From Streptomyces liliifuscus (GTDB lineage Bacteria; Actinomycetota; Actinomycetes; Streptomycetales; Streptomycetaceae): a stretch of 64,000 nucleotides of DNA. The notes beneath the pieces were generated by a model. It searched no databases and was not told the origin of the DNA. It saw only the letters and a list, made by a program, of their open reading frames with translations. Shown here one piece after another: positions 16,706 to 25,702 of this stretch (position 1 is the first letter of the stretch; every line of letters starts with the position of its first letter). The stretch spans positions 2,790,001 to 2,854,000 of the forward strand of contig NZ_CP066831.1 in assembly GCF_016598615.1 (NCBI RefSeq), in the 5' to 3' direction. The position numbers and the translations under genes were made by a program.

Positions 16706-17239
16706 GTGACCGGAGCCACCATCTGGCTCACGGGTCTGCCGAGCGCCGGCAAGACCACCATCGCGTACGAACTGGCCGGACGGCTGCGCGAGGAGGGCCA
16801 CCGCGTCGAGGTGCTCGACGGCGACGAGATCCGTACGTTCCTGACGGCGGGCCTCGGCTTCAGCCGCGAGGACCGGCACACGAACGTACAGCGCATCGGC
16901 TTCCTCGCAGACCTGCTGGCCCGCAACGGCGTCAAGACGCTGGTGCCGGTCATCGCCCCGTACGCGGACAGTCGCGAGGCGGTGCGCAAGCGCCACCAGG
17001 CGAGCGGGGCCGCGTACATCGAGGTGCATGTCGCCACTCCGGTCGAGGTGTGCAGCGAGCGGGACGTGAAGGGCCTGTACGCCAAGCAGGCGGCGGGCGA
17101 GATCTCGGGTCTGACCGGGGTCGACGACCCGTACGAGGAGCCCGAGTCGCCCGATCTGCGCATCGAGTCGCACACCCAGTCCGTGCAGGAGTCCGCGGCG
17201 GCGCTCCACGCGCTGCTCGCCGAGAGGGGTCTCGCATGA
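16706..17239 (+). CDS. cysC: Adenylyl-sulfate (APS) kinase
   Basis: This 177-residue kinase phosphorylates APS to PAPS. It has a P-loop GLPSAGKTT at residues 9-17, the LDGDEIR motif, GFSREDRHTN and RDVKGLYAKQAAG. GTG 16706 is chosen because AGGAG lies seven bases upstream and it gives the usual family N-terminus. Earlier in-frame ATG codons at 16664, 16679 and 16688 would add up to 14 residues without a ribosome site. The stop overlaps the cysD ATG (17236-17239). Confidence 0.9.
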   Translation: MTGATIWLTGLPSAGKTTIAYELAGRLREEGHRVEVLDGDEIRTFLTAGLGFSREDRHTNVQRIGFLADLLARNGVKTLVPVIAPYADSREAVRKRHQASGAAYIEVHVATPVEVCSERDVKGLYAKQAAGEISGLTGVDDPYEEPESPDLRIESHTQSVQESAAALHALLAERGLA

Positions 17240-18177
17240 CGACGACCGTTGCCGACGTCTCCGAGGAGGGGACCGACAGCCCGTACGCCCTGAGCCACCT
17301 GGACGCTCTGGAGTCCGAGGCGGTGCACATCTTCCGCGAGGTGGCGGGCGAGTTCGAGCGGCCGGTGATCCTGTTCTCCGGCGGCAAGGACTCCATCGTC
17401 ATGCTGCACCTGGCGCTCAAGGCGTTCGCGCCCGCTCCGGTGCCGTTCTCGCTGCTGCACGTGGACACCGGGCACAACTTCCCGGAGGTCCTGGAGTACC
17501 GCGACCGCACGGTGAAGAAGCACGGGCTGCGGCTGCACGTGGCCTCCGTACAGGACTACATCGACCGCGGCGCCCTCAAGGAGCGCCCGGACGGGACGCG
17601 TAATCCGCTGCAGACGGTGCCGCTGACGGAGAAGATCCAGGCCGAGCGGTTCGACGCGGTGTTCGGCGGCGGACGCCGGGACGAGGAGAAGGCGCGCGCG
17701 AAGGAGCGGGTGTTCTCGCTGCGCGACGAGTTCTCCCAGTGGGACCCGCGCCGCCAGCGCCCCGAGCTGTGGAACCTCTACAACGGACGCCACGCGCCCG
17801 GCGAGCACGTCCGCGTCTTCCCGCTCTCCAACTGGACCGAGCTGGACGTCTGGCAGTACATCGCCCGCGAGGGCATCGAGCTCCCGGAGATCTACTTCGC
17901 GCACGAGCGGGAGGTCTTCCAGCGGGCCGGCATGTGGCTGACCGCCGGCGAATGGGGCGGCCCGAAGGAGACCGAGACGGTCGAGACCCGTCTCGTCCGC
18001 TACCGGACCGTCGGTGACATGTCCTGCACGGGCGCCGTCGACTCCGACGCCACCACGCTGGACGCCGTGATCACCGAGATCGCCGCCTCCCGGCTCACCG
18101 AGCGGGGCGCCACCCGCGCCGACGACAAGATGTCCGAGGCCGCGATGGAAGACCGCAAGCGCGAGGGGTACTTCTAA
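17236..18177 (+). CDS. cysD: Sulfate adenylyltransferase subunit 2 (small)
   Basis: This 313-residue catalytic subunit of ATP sulfurylase makes APS from sulfate and ATP. It has the PP-loop SGGKDSIVMLHL at residues 49-60, HVDTGHNFPE, and the conserved GGGRRDEEKARAKER and DVWQYI blocks. The C-terminal SEAAMEDRKREGYF is typical. It overlaps cysC by 4 bp, and cysN starts two bases after its stop, consistent with a CysDN complex. Confidence 0.95.
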   Translation: MTTTVADVSEEGTDSPYALSHLDALESEAVHIFREVAGEFERPVILFSGGKDSIVMLHLALKAFAPAPVPFSLLHVDTGHNFPEVLEYRDRTVKKHGLRLHVASVQDYIDRGALKERPDGTRNPLQTVPLTEKIQAERFDAVFGGGRRDEEKARAKERVFSLRDEFSQWDPRRQRPELWNLYNGRHAPGEHVRVFPLSNWTELDVWQYIAREGIELPEIYFAHEREVFQRAGMWLTAGEWGGPKETETVETRLVRYRTVGDMSCTGAVDSDATTLDAVITEIAASRLTERGATRADDKMSEAAMEDRKREGYF

Positions 18178-18179
18178 CC

Positions 18180-19535
18180 ATGACGAGCACCACCGAACCC
18201 ACCGTGCCGCTGTCGGTCGAGCAGCTGTCCGCGACGACCCTGCTGCGCTTCGCCACCGCGGGATCCGTCGACGACGGCAAGTCCACCCTGGTCGGCCGGC
18301 TGCTGCACGACTCCAAGTCGGTCCTCACCGACCAGCTGGAAGCCGTGGAGCACGCCTCCCGCAACCGCGGTCAGGACACACCCGACCTCGCACTGCTCAC
18401 CGACGGCCTGCGCGCCGAACGCGAGCAGGGCATCACCATCGACGTGGCGTACCGCTACTTCGCCACGGCGAGGCGCCGGTTCATCCTCGCCGACACCCCC
18501 GGACACGTGCAGTACACCCGCAACATGGTGACGGGTGCCTCCACGGCCGAGCTGACGGTGGTCCTCGTCGACGCCCGCAACGGCGTCGTCGAACAGACCC
18601 GGCGCCACGCGGCGATCGCCGCACTGCTGCGCGTCCCGCACGTCGTGCTGGCGGTCAACAAGATGGACCTCGTCGAGTACAAGGAGTCCGTCTTCGCGGC
18701 GATCGCCGAGGAGTTCACGGCGTACGCCTCCGAGCTGGGCGTTCCCGAGATCACCGCGATCCCGATCTCCGCGCTCGCCGGTGACAACGTGGTGGACCCG
18801 TCCGCGAACATGGACTGGTACGGCGGCCCGACCTTCCTGGAGCACCTGGAGACGGTCCCGGTCAGCCACGACCTCACGACCTGCCACGCGCGACTGCCCG
18901 TGCAGTTCGTGATCCGTCCGCAGACCGCCGAGCACCCGGACTACCGGGGGTACGCGGGCCAGATCGCGGCCGGTGCCTTCCGTGTCGGCGAGTCGGTCAC
19001 GGTGCTGCCCTCCGGCCGTACGTCGCGGATCTCCGCGATCGACCTGCTCGGCGAGCCGGTCGACGTGGCCTGGACGACGCAGTCGGTGACCGTCCTTCTG
19101 GAGGACGACGTCGACATCTCGCGCGGCGACCTGCTCGTGCCGACCAAGGACGCGCCCGCGACGACGCAGGACATCGAGGCGACCGTCTGCCACGTGGCCG
19201 ACGCGCCCCTGACCATCGGTCACCGCGTGCTGCTCAAGCACGGCACCCGCACGGTCAAGGCACTCGTCAAGGACATCCCGTCCCGGCTGACGCTCGACGA
19301 CCTGTCGCTGCACCCGCACCCGGGCCACCTGGACGCCAACGACATCGGCCGCGTCAAGATCCGTACGGCCGAGCCGCTGCCCGTCGACTCGTACGCCGAC
19401 TCCCGGCGCACCGGTTCGTTCATCCTGATCGACCCGTCGGACGGCACCACGCTCACCGCGGGCATGGTCGGCGAGTCCTTCGCCTCTCCGGAGCCGGTCA
19501 AGGCCGAGGCGGACGACGACGGTTGGGACTTCTGA
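18180..19535 (+). CDS. cysN: Sulfate adenylyltransferase subunit 1 (GTPase)
   Basis: This 451-residue GTPase subunit drives APS synthesis by CysD. It has an EF-Tu-like G domain with GSVDDGKST (G1), EQGITIDVAYRYF (G2), DTPGHVQYT (G3) and NKMDL (G4), followed by two beta-barrel domains. It starts two bases after cysD. There is no fused APS kinase; cysC is separate upstream. Confidence 0.95.
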   Translation: MTSTTEPTVPLSVEQLSATTLLRFATAGSVDDGKSTLVGRLLHDSKSVLTDQLEAVEHASRNRGQDTPDLALLTDGLRAEREQGITIDVAYRYFATARRRFILADTPGHVQYTRNMVTGASTAELTVVLVDARNGVVEQTRRHAAIAALLRVPHVVLAVNKMDLVEYKESVFAAIAEEFTAYASELGVPEITAIPISALAGDNVVDPSANMDWYGGPTFLEHLETVPVSHDLTTCHARLPVQFVIRPQTAEHPDYRGYAGQIAAGAFRVGESVTVLPSGRTSRISAIDLLGEPVDVAWTTQSVTVLLEDDVDISRGDLLVPTKDAPATTQDIEATVCHVADAPLTIGHRVLLKHGTRTVKALVKDIPSRLTLDDLSLHPHPGHLDANDIGRVKIRTAEPLPVDSYADSRRTGSFILIDPSDGTTLTAGMVGESFASPEPVKAEADDDGWDF

Positions 19536-19536
19536 C

Positions 19537-19641
19537 ATGACATCCCACGACTTCTACTCCACGTTCGCGAAGGAGGGCGGCCGCGTCGGCAGCGGCGCCC
19601 TGGGCTGCGGGCAGGGCGGGGTGGCGCGATGTGCGGAATGA
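19537..19641 (+). CDS. Possible 34-residue small protein after cysN
   Basis: An ATG lies one base after the cysN stop and opens a frame beginning MTSHDFYSTFAKEGGRVG and ending ...GGVARCAE. Close spacing suggests coupled translation, but there is no recognised motif or clear ribosome site, and the region up to ssuA (19536-19765) is otherwise noncoding. It could be a remnant or chance frame. Confidence 0.25.
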   Translation: MTSHDFYSTFAKEGGRVGSGALGCGQGGVARCAE

Positions 19642-19765
19642 CGTACGCGCACTGCCTGCGCGCCCCGTCCCCCCGCCCGCCGTCGCGGATACGACGAAGA
19701 CCTGCCGACCTCCCGGCCACGACCTGAGAGACGTGACCGCCGGGCCAACGAGAGGAACCCCTCCC

Positions 19766-20872
19766 GTGCCTGCCAACCGATCCACCGCCTTCCGGCGAAC
19801 GTTCGCGGCCATGGCCGCGCTTCCCCTGCTCGCTCTCGCTGCCTGCGGTTACGGGTCCGAGTCGAAGGACAACGACACCTCGAAGGTGGCGGCCGAGGGC
19901 AAGAAGCTCTCCGCGGACACCGTGCGGATCGGCTACTTCCCCAACCTGACGCACGCCACCGCCCTGGTCGGCGACCAGGAAGGCCTGCTGCAGAAGGAAC
20001 TCGGCGGCACGAAGGCCACCTACTCCCAGTTCAACGCGGGCCCCGCCGAGATCGAGGCACTCAACTCGGGCTCCATCGACATCGGCTGGATCGGCCCCTC
20101 CCCCGCCATCAACGGCTACAGCACCACCGACGGCAAGGGCCTGCGCATCATCGGCGGCTCCGCCTCCGGCGGCGTCAAGCTCGTCGTCAACCCCGACAAG
20201 GTCACGTCCCTGAAGGACATCAAGGGCAAGAAGATCGCCACCCCGCAGCTGGGCAACACCCAGGACGTGGCCTTCCTCAACTGGATCGCCGAGCAGGGCT
20301 GGACCGTCGACGCACAGAGCGGCAAGGGCGACGTCTCCGTGGTCCGCACCGACAACAAGATCACCCCGGACGCCTACAAGTCCGGCTCCATCGACGGCGC
20401 CTGGGTGCCCGAGCCGACCGCGTCCAAGCTGGTCGCCGAGGGCGGCAAGGTCCTCCTGGACGAGGCCGACCTGTGGCCCGACAAGAAGTTCGTCATCACC
20501 AACATCATCGTCTCCCAGAAGTTCCTGGCCGCCCATCCGGATGTGGTGCAGGCGGTGCTGCGCGGCTCGGTGAAGACCAACACCTGGATCAACGCCAACC
20601 CCGACAAGGCCAAGGCCGCCGCCAACACCAAGCTGCAGGAACTGTCCGGCAAGCCGCTGCCCGCCAACGTGCTCGACCCGGCCTGGAAGTCGATCCAGTT
20701 CACCGACGACCCACTGGCCTCCACCCTCAACACCGAGGCCGCCCACGCGGTCAAGGCCGGCCTGCTCAAGAAGCCGAAGCTGGACGGCATCTACGACCTC
20801 ACCCTGCTGAACAAGGTCCTCACCGCCGAGGGCAAAACCACGGTCGACGACGCCGGACTCGGCGTCAAGTAA
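19766..20872 (+). CDS. ssuA: Sulfonate-type ABC transporter substrate-binding lipoprotein
   Basis: This 368-residue lipoprotein binds its ligand outside the membrane. A signal peptide with lipobox LALAAC places the lipidated Cys at residue 27, and the mature part has the SsuA/TauA pattern (RIGYFPNLTHATALVGDQEG, GPAEIEALNSGSIDIGWIG). GTG 19766 follows GAGAGGA. With the ATPase and permease downstream it forms an aliphatic sulfonate/taurine-type importer. Placement inside the cys operon supports sulfur scavenging; nitrate or bicarbonate-type ligands are less likely. Confidence 0.88.
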   Translation: MPANRSTAFRRTFAAMAALPLLALAACGYGSESKDNDTSKVAAEGKKLSADTVRIGYFPNLTHATALVGDQEGLLQKELGGTKATYSQFNAGPAEIEALNSGSIDIGWIGPSPAINGYSTTDGKGLRIIGGSASGGVKLVVNPDKVTSLKDIKGKKIATPQLGNTQDVAFLNWIAEQGWTVDAQSGKGDVSVVRTDNKITPDAYKSGSIDGAWVPEPTASKLVAEGGKVLLDEADLWPDKKFVITNIIVSQKFLAAHPDVVQAVLRGSVKTNTWINANPDKAKAAANTKLQELSGKPLPANVLDPAWKSIQFTDDPLASTLNTEAAHAVKAGLLKKPKLDGIYDLTLLNKVLTAEGKTTVDDAGLGVK

Positions 20873-20920
20873 CCCCCGCACCCGCCCCTTTCACCCATGA
20901 GTTCCCAGGAGGTGACGACC

Positions 20921-21709
20921 ATGGCAACCGCCCTCGCCAAGGCCGCCGACGCCACGACGTCGGTGGAGCACGCCGCGCGGATCGAGCACGTCTCGAAGTC
21001 CTTCACCACACCCGCCGGCCGCCAACTCGTCCTGGACGACATCACCCTCGATGTCGCCCCCGGCGAGTTCGTCACCCTCCTGGGAGCCTCCGGCTGCGGC
21101 AAGTCCACCCTCCTCAACCTCGTCGCCGGCCTCGACCAGCCCACCGCCGGCACCATCGCCACCGACGGCCGCCCCGCCCTGATGTTCCAGGAACACGCCC
21201 TGTTCCCCTGGCTGACCGCCGGCAAGAACATCGAACTCGCCCTCAAACTCCGCGGCGTGGCGAAGACCGAACGCCGCGACAAGGCCGAGGAACTGCTCGC
21301 CCTGGTCCGGCTGAACGGTGCCTACGGCAAGCGGGTGCACGAGCTGTCCGGCGGGATGCGCCAGCGCGTCGCACTGGCCCGCGCCCTCGCCCAGGACAGC
21401 AAACTCCTCCTGATGGACGAGCCGTTCGCCGCCCTGGACGCCATCACCCGCGACGTGCTGCACGACGAACTCACCCGCATCTGGCGCGAGACCAGCGTGT
21501 CGGTGCTCTTCGTCACCCACAACGTCCGCGAGGCGGTACGGCTGGCCGAGCGCGTGGTGCTGCTGTCCTCCCGCCCGGGACGGATCGCCCACGAGTGGAC
21601 GGTCGACATCCCGCAGCCACGCCGCATCGAGGACTCCGCCGTCGCGGACCTGTCCGTCGAGATCACCGAACAACTGCGTGGGGAGATCCGCCGCCATGGC
21701 CAGCACTGA
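20921..21709 (+). CDS. ssuB: Sulfonate-type ABC transporter ATP-binding protein
   Basis: This 262-residue ATPase has Walker A GASGCGKST, Q-loop FQEHALFPW, signature LSGGMRQRVALARAL, Walker B LLLMDEPFAALD and H-loop FVTHN, in the SsuB/TauB subfamily. ATG 20921 follows CAGGAGG; an in-frame ATG at 20897 lies upstream of that site and is rejected. It overlaps the permease gene by 14 bp. Confidence 0.92.
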   Translation: MATALAKAADATTSVEHAARIEHVSKSFTTPAGRQLVLDDITLDVAPGEFVTLLGASGCGKSTLLNLVAGLDQPTAGTIATDGRPALMFQEHALFPWLTAGKNIELALKLRGVAKTERRDKAEELLALVRLNGAYGKRVHELSGGMRQRVALARALAQDSKLLLMDEPFAALDAITRDVLHDELTRIWRETSVSVLFVTHNVREAVRLAERVVLLSSRPGRIAHEWTVDIPQPRRIEDSAVADLSVEITEQLRGEIRRHGQH

Positions 21710-22586
21710 GACGAAACCCGTCAAGGACGGCAACGATCTCGCCGGACTCGAAGCGGGCCTGGACGCGCTGGAGACCGTCCAGACCGGGCGGGCCCCGTTC
21801 CGCAGGACCTTCGTGGAGAAGATCTTCCCCCCGATCGTCGCCGTGGCGCTGGTGCTGGTCGTCTGGCAGGTCCTGGTCTGGGCGAAGGTCACCGACAGCT
21901 ACAAGCTGCCCGCACCGTCCGCGGTCTGGGACGAGGTCAGCGAGGCCTGGCTCCAGGGGACGCTCCTGGAGTACATCTGGACCAGCGTCTCGCGCGGCCT
22001 GCTCGGCTTCCTGATGGCCCTGGCGATCGGCACGCCGCTGGGCCTGCTGGTCGCCCGCGTGAAGTTCGTCCGCGCCGCCATCGGCCCGATCCTGTCCGGA
22101 CTCCAGTCACTGCCGTCCGTGGCGTGGGTGCCGCCGGCCGTCCTGTGGCTCGGGCTGAACGACTCGATGATGTACGCGGTGATCCTGCTGGGCGCGGTCC
22201 CCTCGATCGCCAACGGGCTGGTCTCCGGCGTCGACCAGGTGCCGCCGCTCTACCTGCGGGCGGGCCGCACACTCGGCGCCACCGGGCTCCGCGGCACCTG
22301 GCACATCGTGATCCCCGCCGCCCTGCCCGGCTACCTCGCCGGCCTCAAGCAGGGCTGGGCCTTCTCCTGGCGCTCCCTCATGGCCGCCGAGATCATCGCC
22401 TCCTCACCCGACCTGGGCATCGGCCTCGGCCAGCTCCTGGAGAACGGCCGCACCGCCAACAGCATGTCCATGGTCTTCCTCGCCATCCTCCTCATCCTGA
22501 TCGTCGGAATCGCCATCGACCTGCTGATCTTCAGTCCGCTGGAGCGGTGGGTACTGCGCAGCCGCGGTCTCCTCGTGAAGAGCTGA
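21696..22586 (+). CDS. ssuC: Sulfonate-type ABC transporter permease
   Basis: This 296-residue integral membrane protein has about six hydrophobic segments from residue 45 onward and a binding-protein-dependent permease signature in the LRAGRTLGATG region. It completes the SsuABC-type importer. The start overlaps ssuB. The N-terminal 45 residues are polar and cytoplasmic. Confidence 0.9.
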   Translation: MASTETKPVKDGNDLAGLEAGLDALETVQTGRAPFRRTFVEKIFPPIVAVALVLVVWQVLVWAKVTDSYKLPAPSAVWDEVSEAWLQGTLLEYIWTSVSRGLLGFLMALAIGTPLGLLVARVKFVRAAIGPILSGLQSLPSVAWVPPAVLWLGLNDSMMYAVILLGAVPSIANGLVSGVDQVPPLYLRAGRTLGATGLRGTWHIVIPAALPGYLAGLKQGWAFSWRSLMAAEIIASSPDLGIGLGQLLENGRTANSMSMVFLAILLILIVGIAIDLLIFSPLERWVLRSRGLLVKS

Positions 22587-22592
22587 ACTCCC

Positions 22593-23330
22593 ATGCCCCG
22601 ACCGGTACTTCTCGTCATCGCCCACGGCAGCCGCGACCCGCGCCATGCCGCGACCGTGCACGCGCTGGTACGGCGGGTACGGGCCCTGCGCCCGGGCGTC
22701 CGCGTGGAGACCGGCTTCCTGGACTTCAACATCCCTTCGGTCTCGGGGGTGTTGGAGTCACTGGCGGCGGAGGGCGTACGTGACGTGGTGGCGCTCCCTC
22801 TCCTCCTGACCCGGGCCTTCCATGCGAAGTCGGACATCCCGGCGGTGCTGAGTGAGGCTCCGGCGCGGCTGAGGATCCGGCAGGCGGATGTGCTCGGCCC
22901 GTCGCCACTATTGACCGCCGCGCTCGAACGGCGGTTGTACGAGGCGGGGTTGTCCCCCGCCGACAAGTCCTCGACCGGGGTCGTGCTGGCCTCGGCGGGG
23001 TCCACGGACCCGGAGGCGATCGCAGTGATCGCAGAAATCGCGCGGGAGTGGCGGCGGACCGGTTGGTGCGCCGTGCGGCCTGCGTTCGCCTCCGCGTCGT
23101 TGCCTCGTACGGGGGATGCGGTGCGGGAGTTGCGTGCGCTGGGGTGCGCGCGCGTGGCTGTCGCTCCCTACGTCCTGGCGCCCGGTTTCCTCCCGGACCG
23201 GATCGCGCGGGGCGCGGCCGAGGCGGACGTCCTCGCCGACGTCCTGGGCGCGTCCCCGGAGGTGGCCCGCGTCCTCCTGGACCGCTACGACGCCGCCCGA
23301 ACCCCGGCGCTGACGGCGGTGGGCGCCTGA
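22593..23330 (+). CDS. Sirohydrochlorin chelatase (CbiX/SirB family)
   Basis: This 245-residue chelatase has the N-terminal active-site motif VIAHGSRDPRH (His as metal ligand) and the second-half repeat ALPLLLTRAFHAKSDIP. The family inserts Fe(II) or Co(II) into sirohydrochlorin. Sitting 6 bp after the sulfonate permease in an operon led by a siroheme sulfite reductase, iron insertion for siroheme is the likely role. The last gene of the operon; a weak GGGGC-TGC-GCCCC hairpin with a T-run follows at 23465-23484. Confidence 0.88.
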   Translation: MPRPVLLVIAHGSRDPRHAATVHALVRRVRALRPGVRVETGFLDFNIPSVSGVLESLAAEGVRDVVALPLLLTRAFHAKSDIPAVLSEAPARLRIRQADVLGPSPLLTAALERRLYEAGLSPADKSSTGVVLASAGSTDPEAIAVIAEIAREWRRTGWCAVRPAFASASLPRTGDAVRELRALGCARVAVAPYVLAPGFLPDRIARGAAEADVLADVLGASPEVARVLLDRYDAARTPALTAVGA

Positions 23331-23432
23331 CGGGGGCCCTTCCTCGCCCCCGCCGCCCCTACCCGTCCCATCCCTCTGGGGCTCCGCCCCAGACCCCGGC
23401 GGGTGCGTCGTCGGGTGCGGGTCGCGTGTGCC

Positions 23433-23459
23433 TGGTCGCGCAGTTCCCCGCGCCCCTGA
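23433..23459 (-). repeat. Dispersed GGGGCGCGGGGAACTGCGCG element, copy 1
   Basis: TGGTCGCGCAGTTCCCCGCG followed by CCCCTGA lies about 100 bp after the chelatase gene. The same core recurs at 35001-35056, 41235-41277, 48079-48122 and 54131-54176. Confidence 0.85.
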
Positions 23460-23464
23460 AAAAC

Positions 23465-23485
23465 GGGGCTGCGCCCCAGTTTTTC
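23465..23485 (+). terminator. Probable intrinsic terminator of the sulfur operon
   Basis: GGGGC-TGC-GCCCC (23465-23477) is followed by AGTTTTTC. It directly follows the dispersed element copy. The stem is short, so the call is moderate. Confidence 0.5.
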
Positions 23486-23489
23486 ACCC

Positions 23490-23841
23490 CACCCGGCGCT
23501 TGAGATCAAGCCAGACCGAGGCCGATCTCCACCGACCCACCCACCCCCATCAGCCCCGCCCGCCTCTAGCCCGTCCGGCGTTTGAGGACGAGGCCGTCCA
23601 GACCGATCTCCCATCCACGCGCCTCTCAGCCCGTCCGGCGATTGGGACGAGACCGTTCAGGCCGATCTGCCACCCACCCACGGTCAACCCACCCACCCCC
23701 ATCAGCCCCCGCCCACCTCTCAGCCTGTCCGGCGATTGAGGACGAGGCCGTTCAGGCCGATTTCCCACCCACCCACGGTGAACCCACCCACCCCCATCAG
23801 CCCCCGCCCACCTCTCAGCCTGTCCGGCGTTTGAGGACGAG
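23490..23841. repeat. Noncoding array of imperfect repeats
   Basis: This gap between the chelatase and the TIGR03086-like gene holds about five units. The shared core is CCGTCCGGCGTTTGAGGACG or a close variant (about 23564, 23624, 23718, 23813; a degraded copy near 23495). Units are joined by CCCACCCACGG and CCCCCATCAGCCCC blocks with a period of about 60-95 bp. No frame, terminal inverted repeats or transposase is present. It looks like an intergenic repeat family amplified locally. Confidence 0.75.
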
Positions 23842-23929
23842 CGCGGCAGCGCGATGCCGGGGTTCGGGGGCGGAGCCCCTGAGTAAGGGACGGGAATGGG
23901 TAGGGGCGGCGGGGGCGAAAAAGGTTCGT

Positions 23930-24616
23930 TCACGAGGGCGTCTGGGACAGACGGGGGTCGCGGCCGCTCAAGGCGATGGCCCGGGTGAAGGTGGGGGAGT
24001 CGGACGGCACCGGGACAGCGGGGGCGAAGCCGTCGTACTGGCGGTATAGGGCGCCGTGGGTGGTTACGACGTCCAGGATGATGCGGGCCGTCGCGTCGGA
24101 GATGCGGTACTCCTGGCCGGTCGCCGTGGCGACGTCCCACCCGTGCACCGCCATCTCCTTCACGACCATCGAGGCAAGCTCGGGAGCGGCCATGGACCCC
24201 ATGCCGAGGTCCACCTCCCCCTGCCACACCACCGGATCGGCCCACGCGGCAACCGCCCGGTCCAGCTGGGCGGCATAGGCGGACGCCCACCCGGCCTCGG
24301 CGGCGAAGTCCCGCCCGGTCAGGGACTCGGGCAGCGGCTTGCGCAGCGCCCGATGCTCCAGACCGTGGGAGGTGTAGAGCACCCAGTGGTTCACCAGGGC
24401 CCGGACGTCCCAGTCCGAACAGTGGGTGGCCCCGGCGAGCTGCGCCGCGGTGACCCCGCGCGCGACCCGGGCGGCCTCGGCGGCACATTCGACCATGGAC
24501 GGGTACAGGCTCTCGATCGTGTAGGGCGCGTTCTCCTGGTCCGGGGTCTTTTTCGGGCCCCTGTCCACGCCCTTGTCCGGGCTCTCGTCCAGGCTGTTGT
24601 TCGCGTTCTTGTCCAT
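23930..24616 (-). CDS. TIGR03086/mycothiol-dependent maleylpyruvate isomerase-like metal-binding protein
   Basis: This 228-residue protein has the DinB-like four-helix family layout: THCSDWDVRALVNHWVLYT at about residue 70 (His ligand), a long helical centre, and EMAVHGWDVATATGQ near residue 165 with the second His. These proteins bind a divalent metal and often mycothiol; the reaction is unknown. The first 30 residues are Asp/Lys/Pro-rich and probably disordered. ATG 24616 is chosen; the open frame continues upstream without better support. It lies 10 bp after a ketopantoate reductase-like gene on the same strand. Confidence 0.72.
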   Translation of the reverse strand: MDKNANNSLDESPDKGVDRGPKKTPDQENAPYTIESLYPSMVECAAEAARVARGVTAAQLAGATHCSDWDVRALVNHWVLYTSHGLEHRALRKPLPESLTGRDFAAEAGWASAYAAQLDRAVAAWADPVVWQGEVDLGMGSMAAPELASMVVKEMAVHGWDVATATGQEYRISDATARIILDVVTTHGALYRQYDGFAPAVPVPSDSPTFTRAIALSGRDPRLSQTPS

Positions 24617-24626
24617 GCGTCCCACG

Positions 24627-25664
24627 CTAAGGACGCGGCGACTGACCCTCTTGAACAAACGCGACAGCGTCCCCGGCCAGCCGCACGAGCTCCTCCACCG
24701 GCATCGAACCGGCCGCCCGCCGCTCACGGGCGAAGTCGTTGGCGAGCCGTTGGAGGAGGTCGTTGAGCGGTGTCGGTACGCCGTGCAACCGGCCCAGCAG
24801 GGCGATCTCCCCGTTGAGATAGTCCGCCTCGATCGTCCCAGTGCCACGGTTCAGCGACTGCCACGACGACCCGGCGCCCCGCTCGGACCCGTCGAAGGGC
24901 TCGAAGCGGATCTTGTCGGCGCGGGCCTCCTTCTGCTCCTCCTCGGAGGCGTACGGGATGCCCGCCGCGGCCAGTACGGCCTCGCCCTCGGCACGCACCC
25001 GGCCATAGAGCGCGATGCCCTCCTCGCTCGTGAGCACACCGCTGACGGCCTCGATCGAGTTGGCGAGGTTGCCGAGGAGCTTGGCGTACTGCCAGCGCGT
25101 CACGTCGGCCACGACCGGCGCCTCGAAGCGGGACGCGGACAGGTCGGCGGCGATGCTCCGTACCGTCTCGTCCGTGCCGTGCGGATAGCGTCCGAGGTGC
25201 AGGATCCCGGTGAGCGGCGTACCGGCGGCGGACACCACCCCCGGCTCGACGAACGTCGCGGGCAGCCACACGCACACCCCGTACACCCGCCGGAAGCGGC
25301 GCAGCGCGAGCCGCTGGCTCTCCACGCCGTTCTGCGCGCAGACCAGCGGCAGCCGTTCGGCCGCCGTGCCACCGCCCGCCACGGGCACGGGTCCCCACGC
25401 CTCCAGCGCCGCCTCGCTGTCCTGCGTCTTGACGGCGAGTACGAGCACGTCGTCGGCGCCCAGTTCGCCGAGCGCGTGCGGCCCGTCGACGACGGGCGGC
25501 CGATGGGTGTGCGGCCCGTCGGGCGTCACCAGGCGCAGCCCCCGCTCGCGCAGCGCCTCGTACTGCGCGCCGCGCGCGACCAGCACGACGTCGTGCCCCG
25601 ACTCGGCGAGGCGACCGCCGACGGCCCCGCCCACAGCCCCTGCTCCGATGATGATGTAGCGCAT
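24627..25664 (-). CDS. 2-dehydropantoate 2-reductase family protein (ApbA/PanE)
   Basis: This 345-residue NADP-dependent reductase has an N-terminal GAGAVGGAVGGRLAESGHDV dinucleotide fold, LAVKTQD and CAQNGVES, then the C-terminal helical domain with LLGNLANSIEAV (catalytic Lys in AKLL). The family reduces ketopantoate to pantoate for CoA; with no other pantothenate genes here, a related alpha-keto acid substrate is possible. Start ATG 25664. The divergent aldo/keto reductase begins 38 bp away, so the two promoters overlap. Confidence 0.85.
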   Translation of the reverse strand: MRYIIIGAGAVGGAVGGRLAESGHDVVLVARGAQYEALRERGLRLVTPDGPHTHRPPVVDGPHALGELGADDVLVLAVKTQDSEAALEAWGPVPVAGGGTAAERLPLVCAQNGVESQRLALRRFRRVYGVCVWLPATFVEPGVVSAAGTPLTGILHLGRYPHGTDETVRSIAADLSASRFEAPVVADVTRWQYAKLLGNLANSIEAVSGVLTSEEGIALYGRVRAEGEAVLAAAGIPYASEEEQKEARADKIRFEPFDGSERGAGSSWQSLNRGTGTIEADYLNGEIALLGRLHGVPTPLNDLLQRLANDFARERRAAGSMPVEELVRLAGDAVAFVQEGQSPRP

Positions 25665-25702
25665 GCGTCCGAGCCTGCCACAGACGTGTGTACGCTCCAT
25701 CG

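Noticed and set aside
23490..23841. CRISPR array
   Set aside because: Units are imperfect, of irregular length, without unique spacers of constant size, and no cas genes are nearby.
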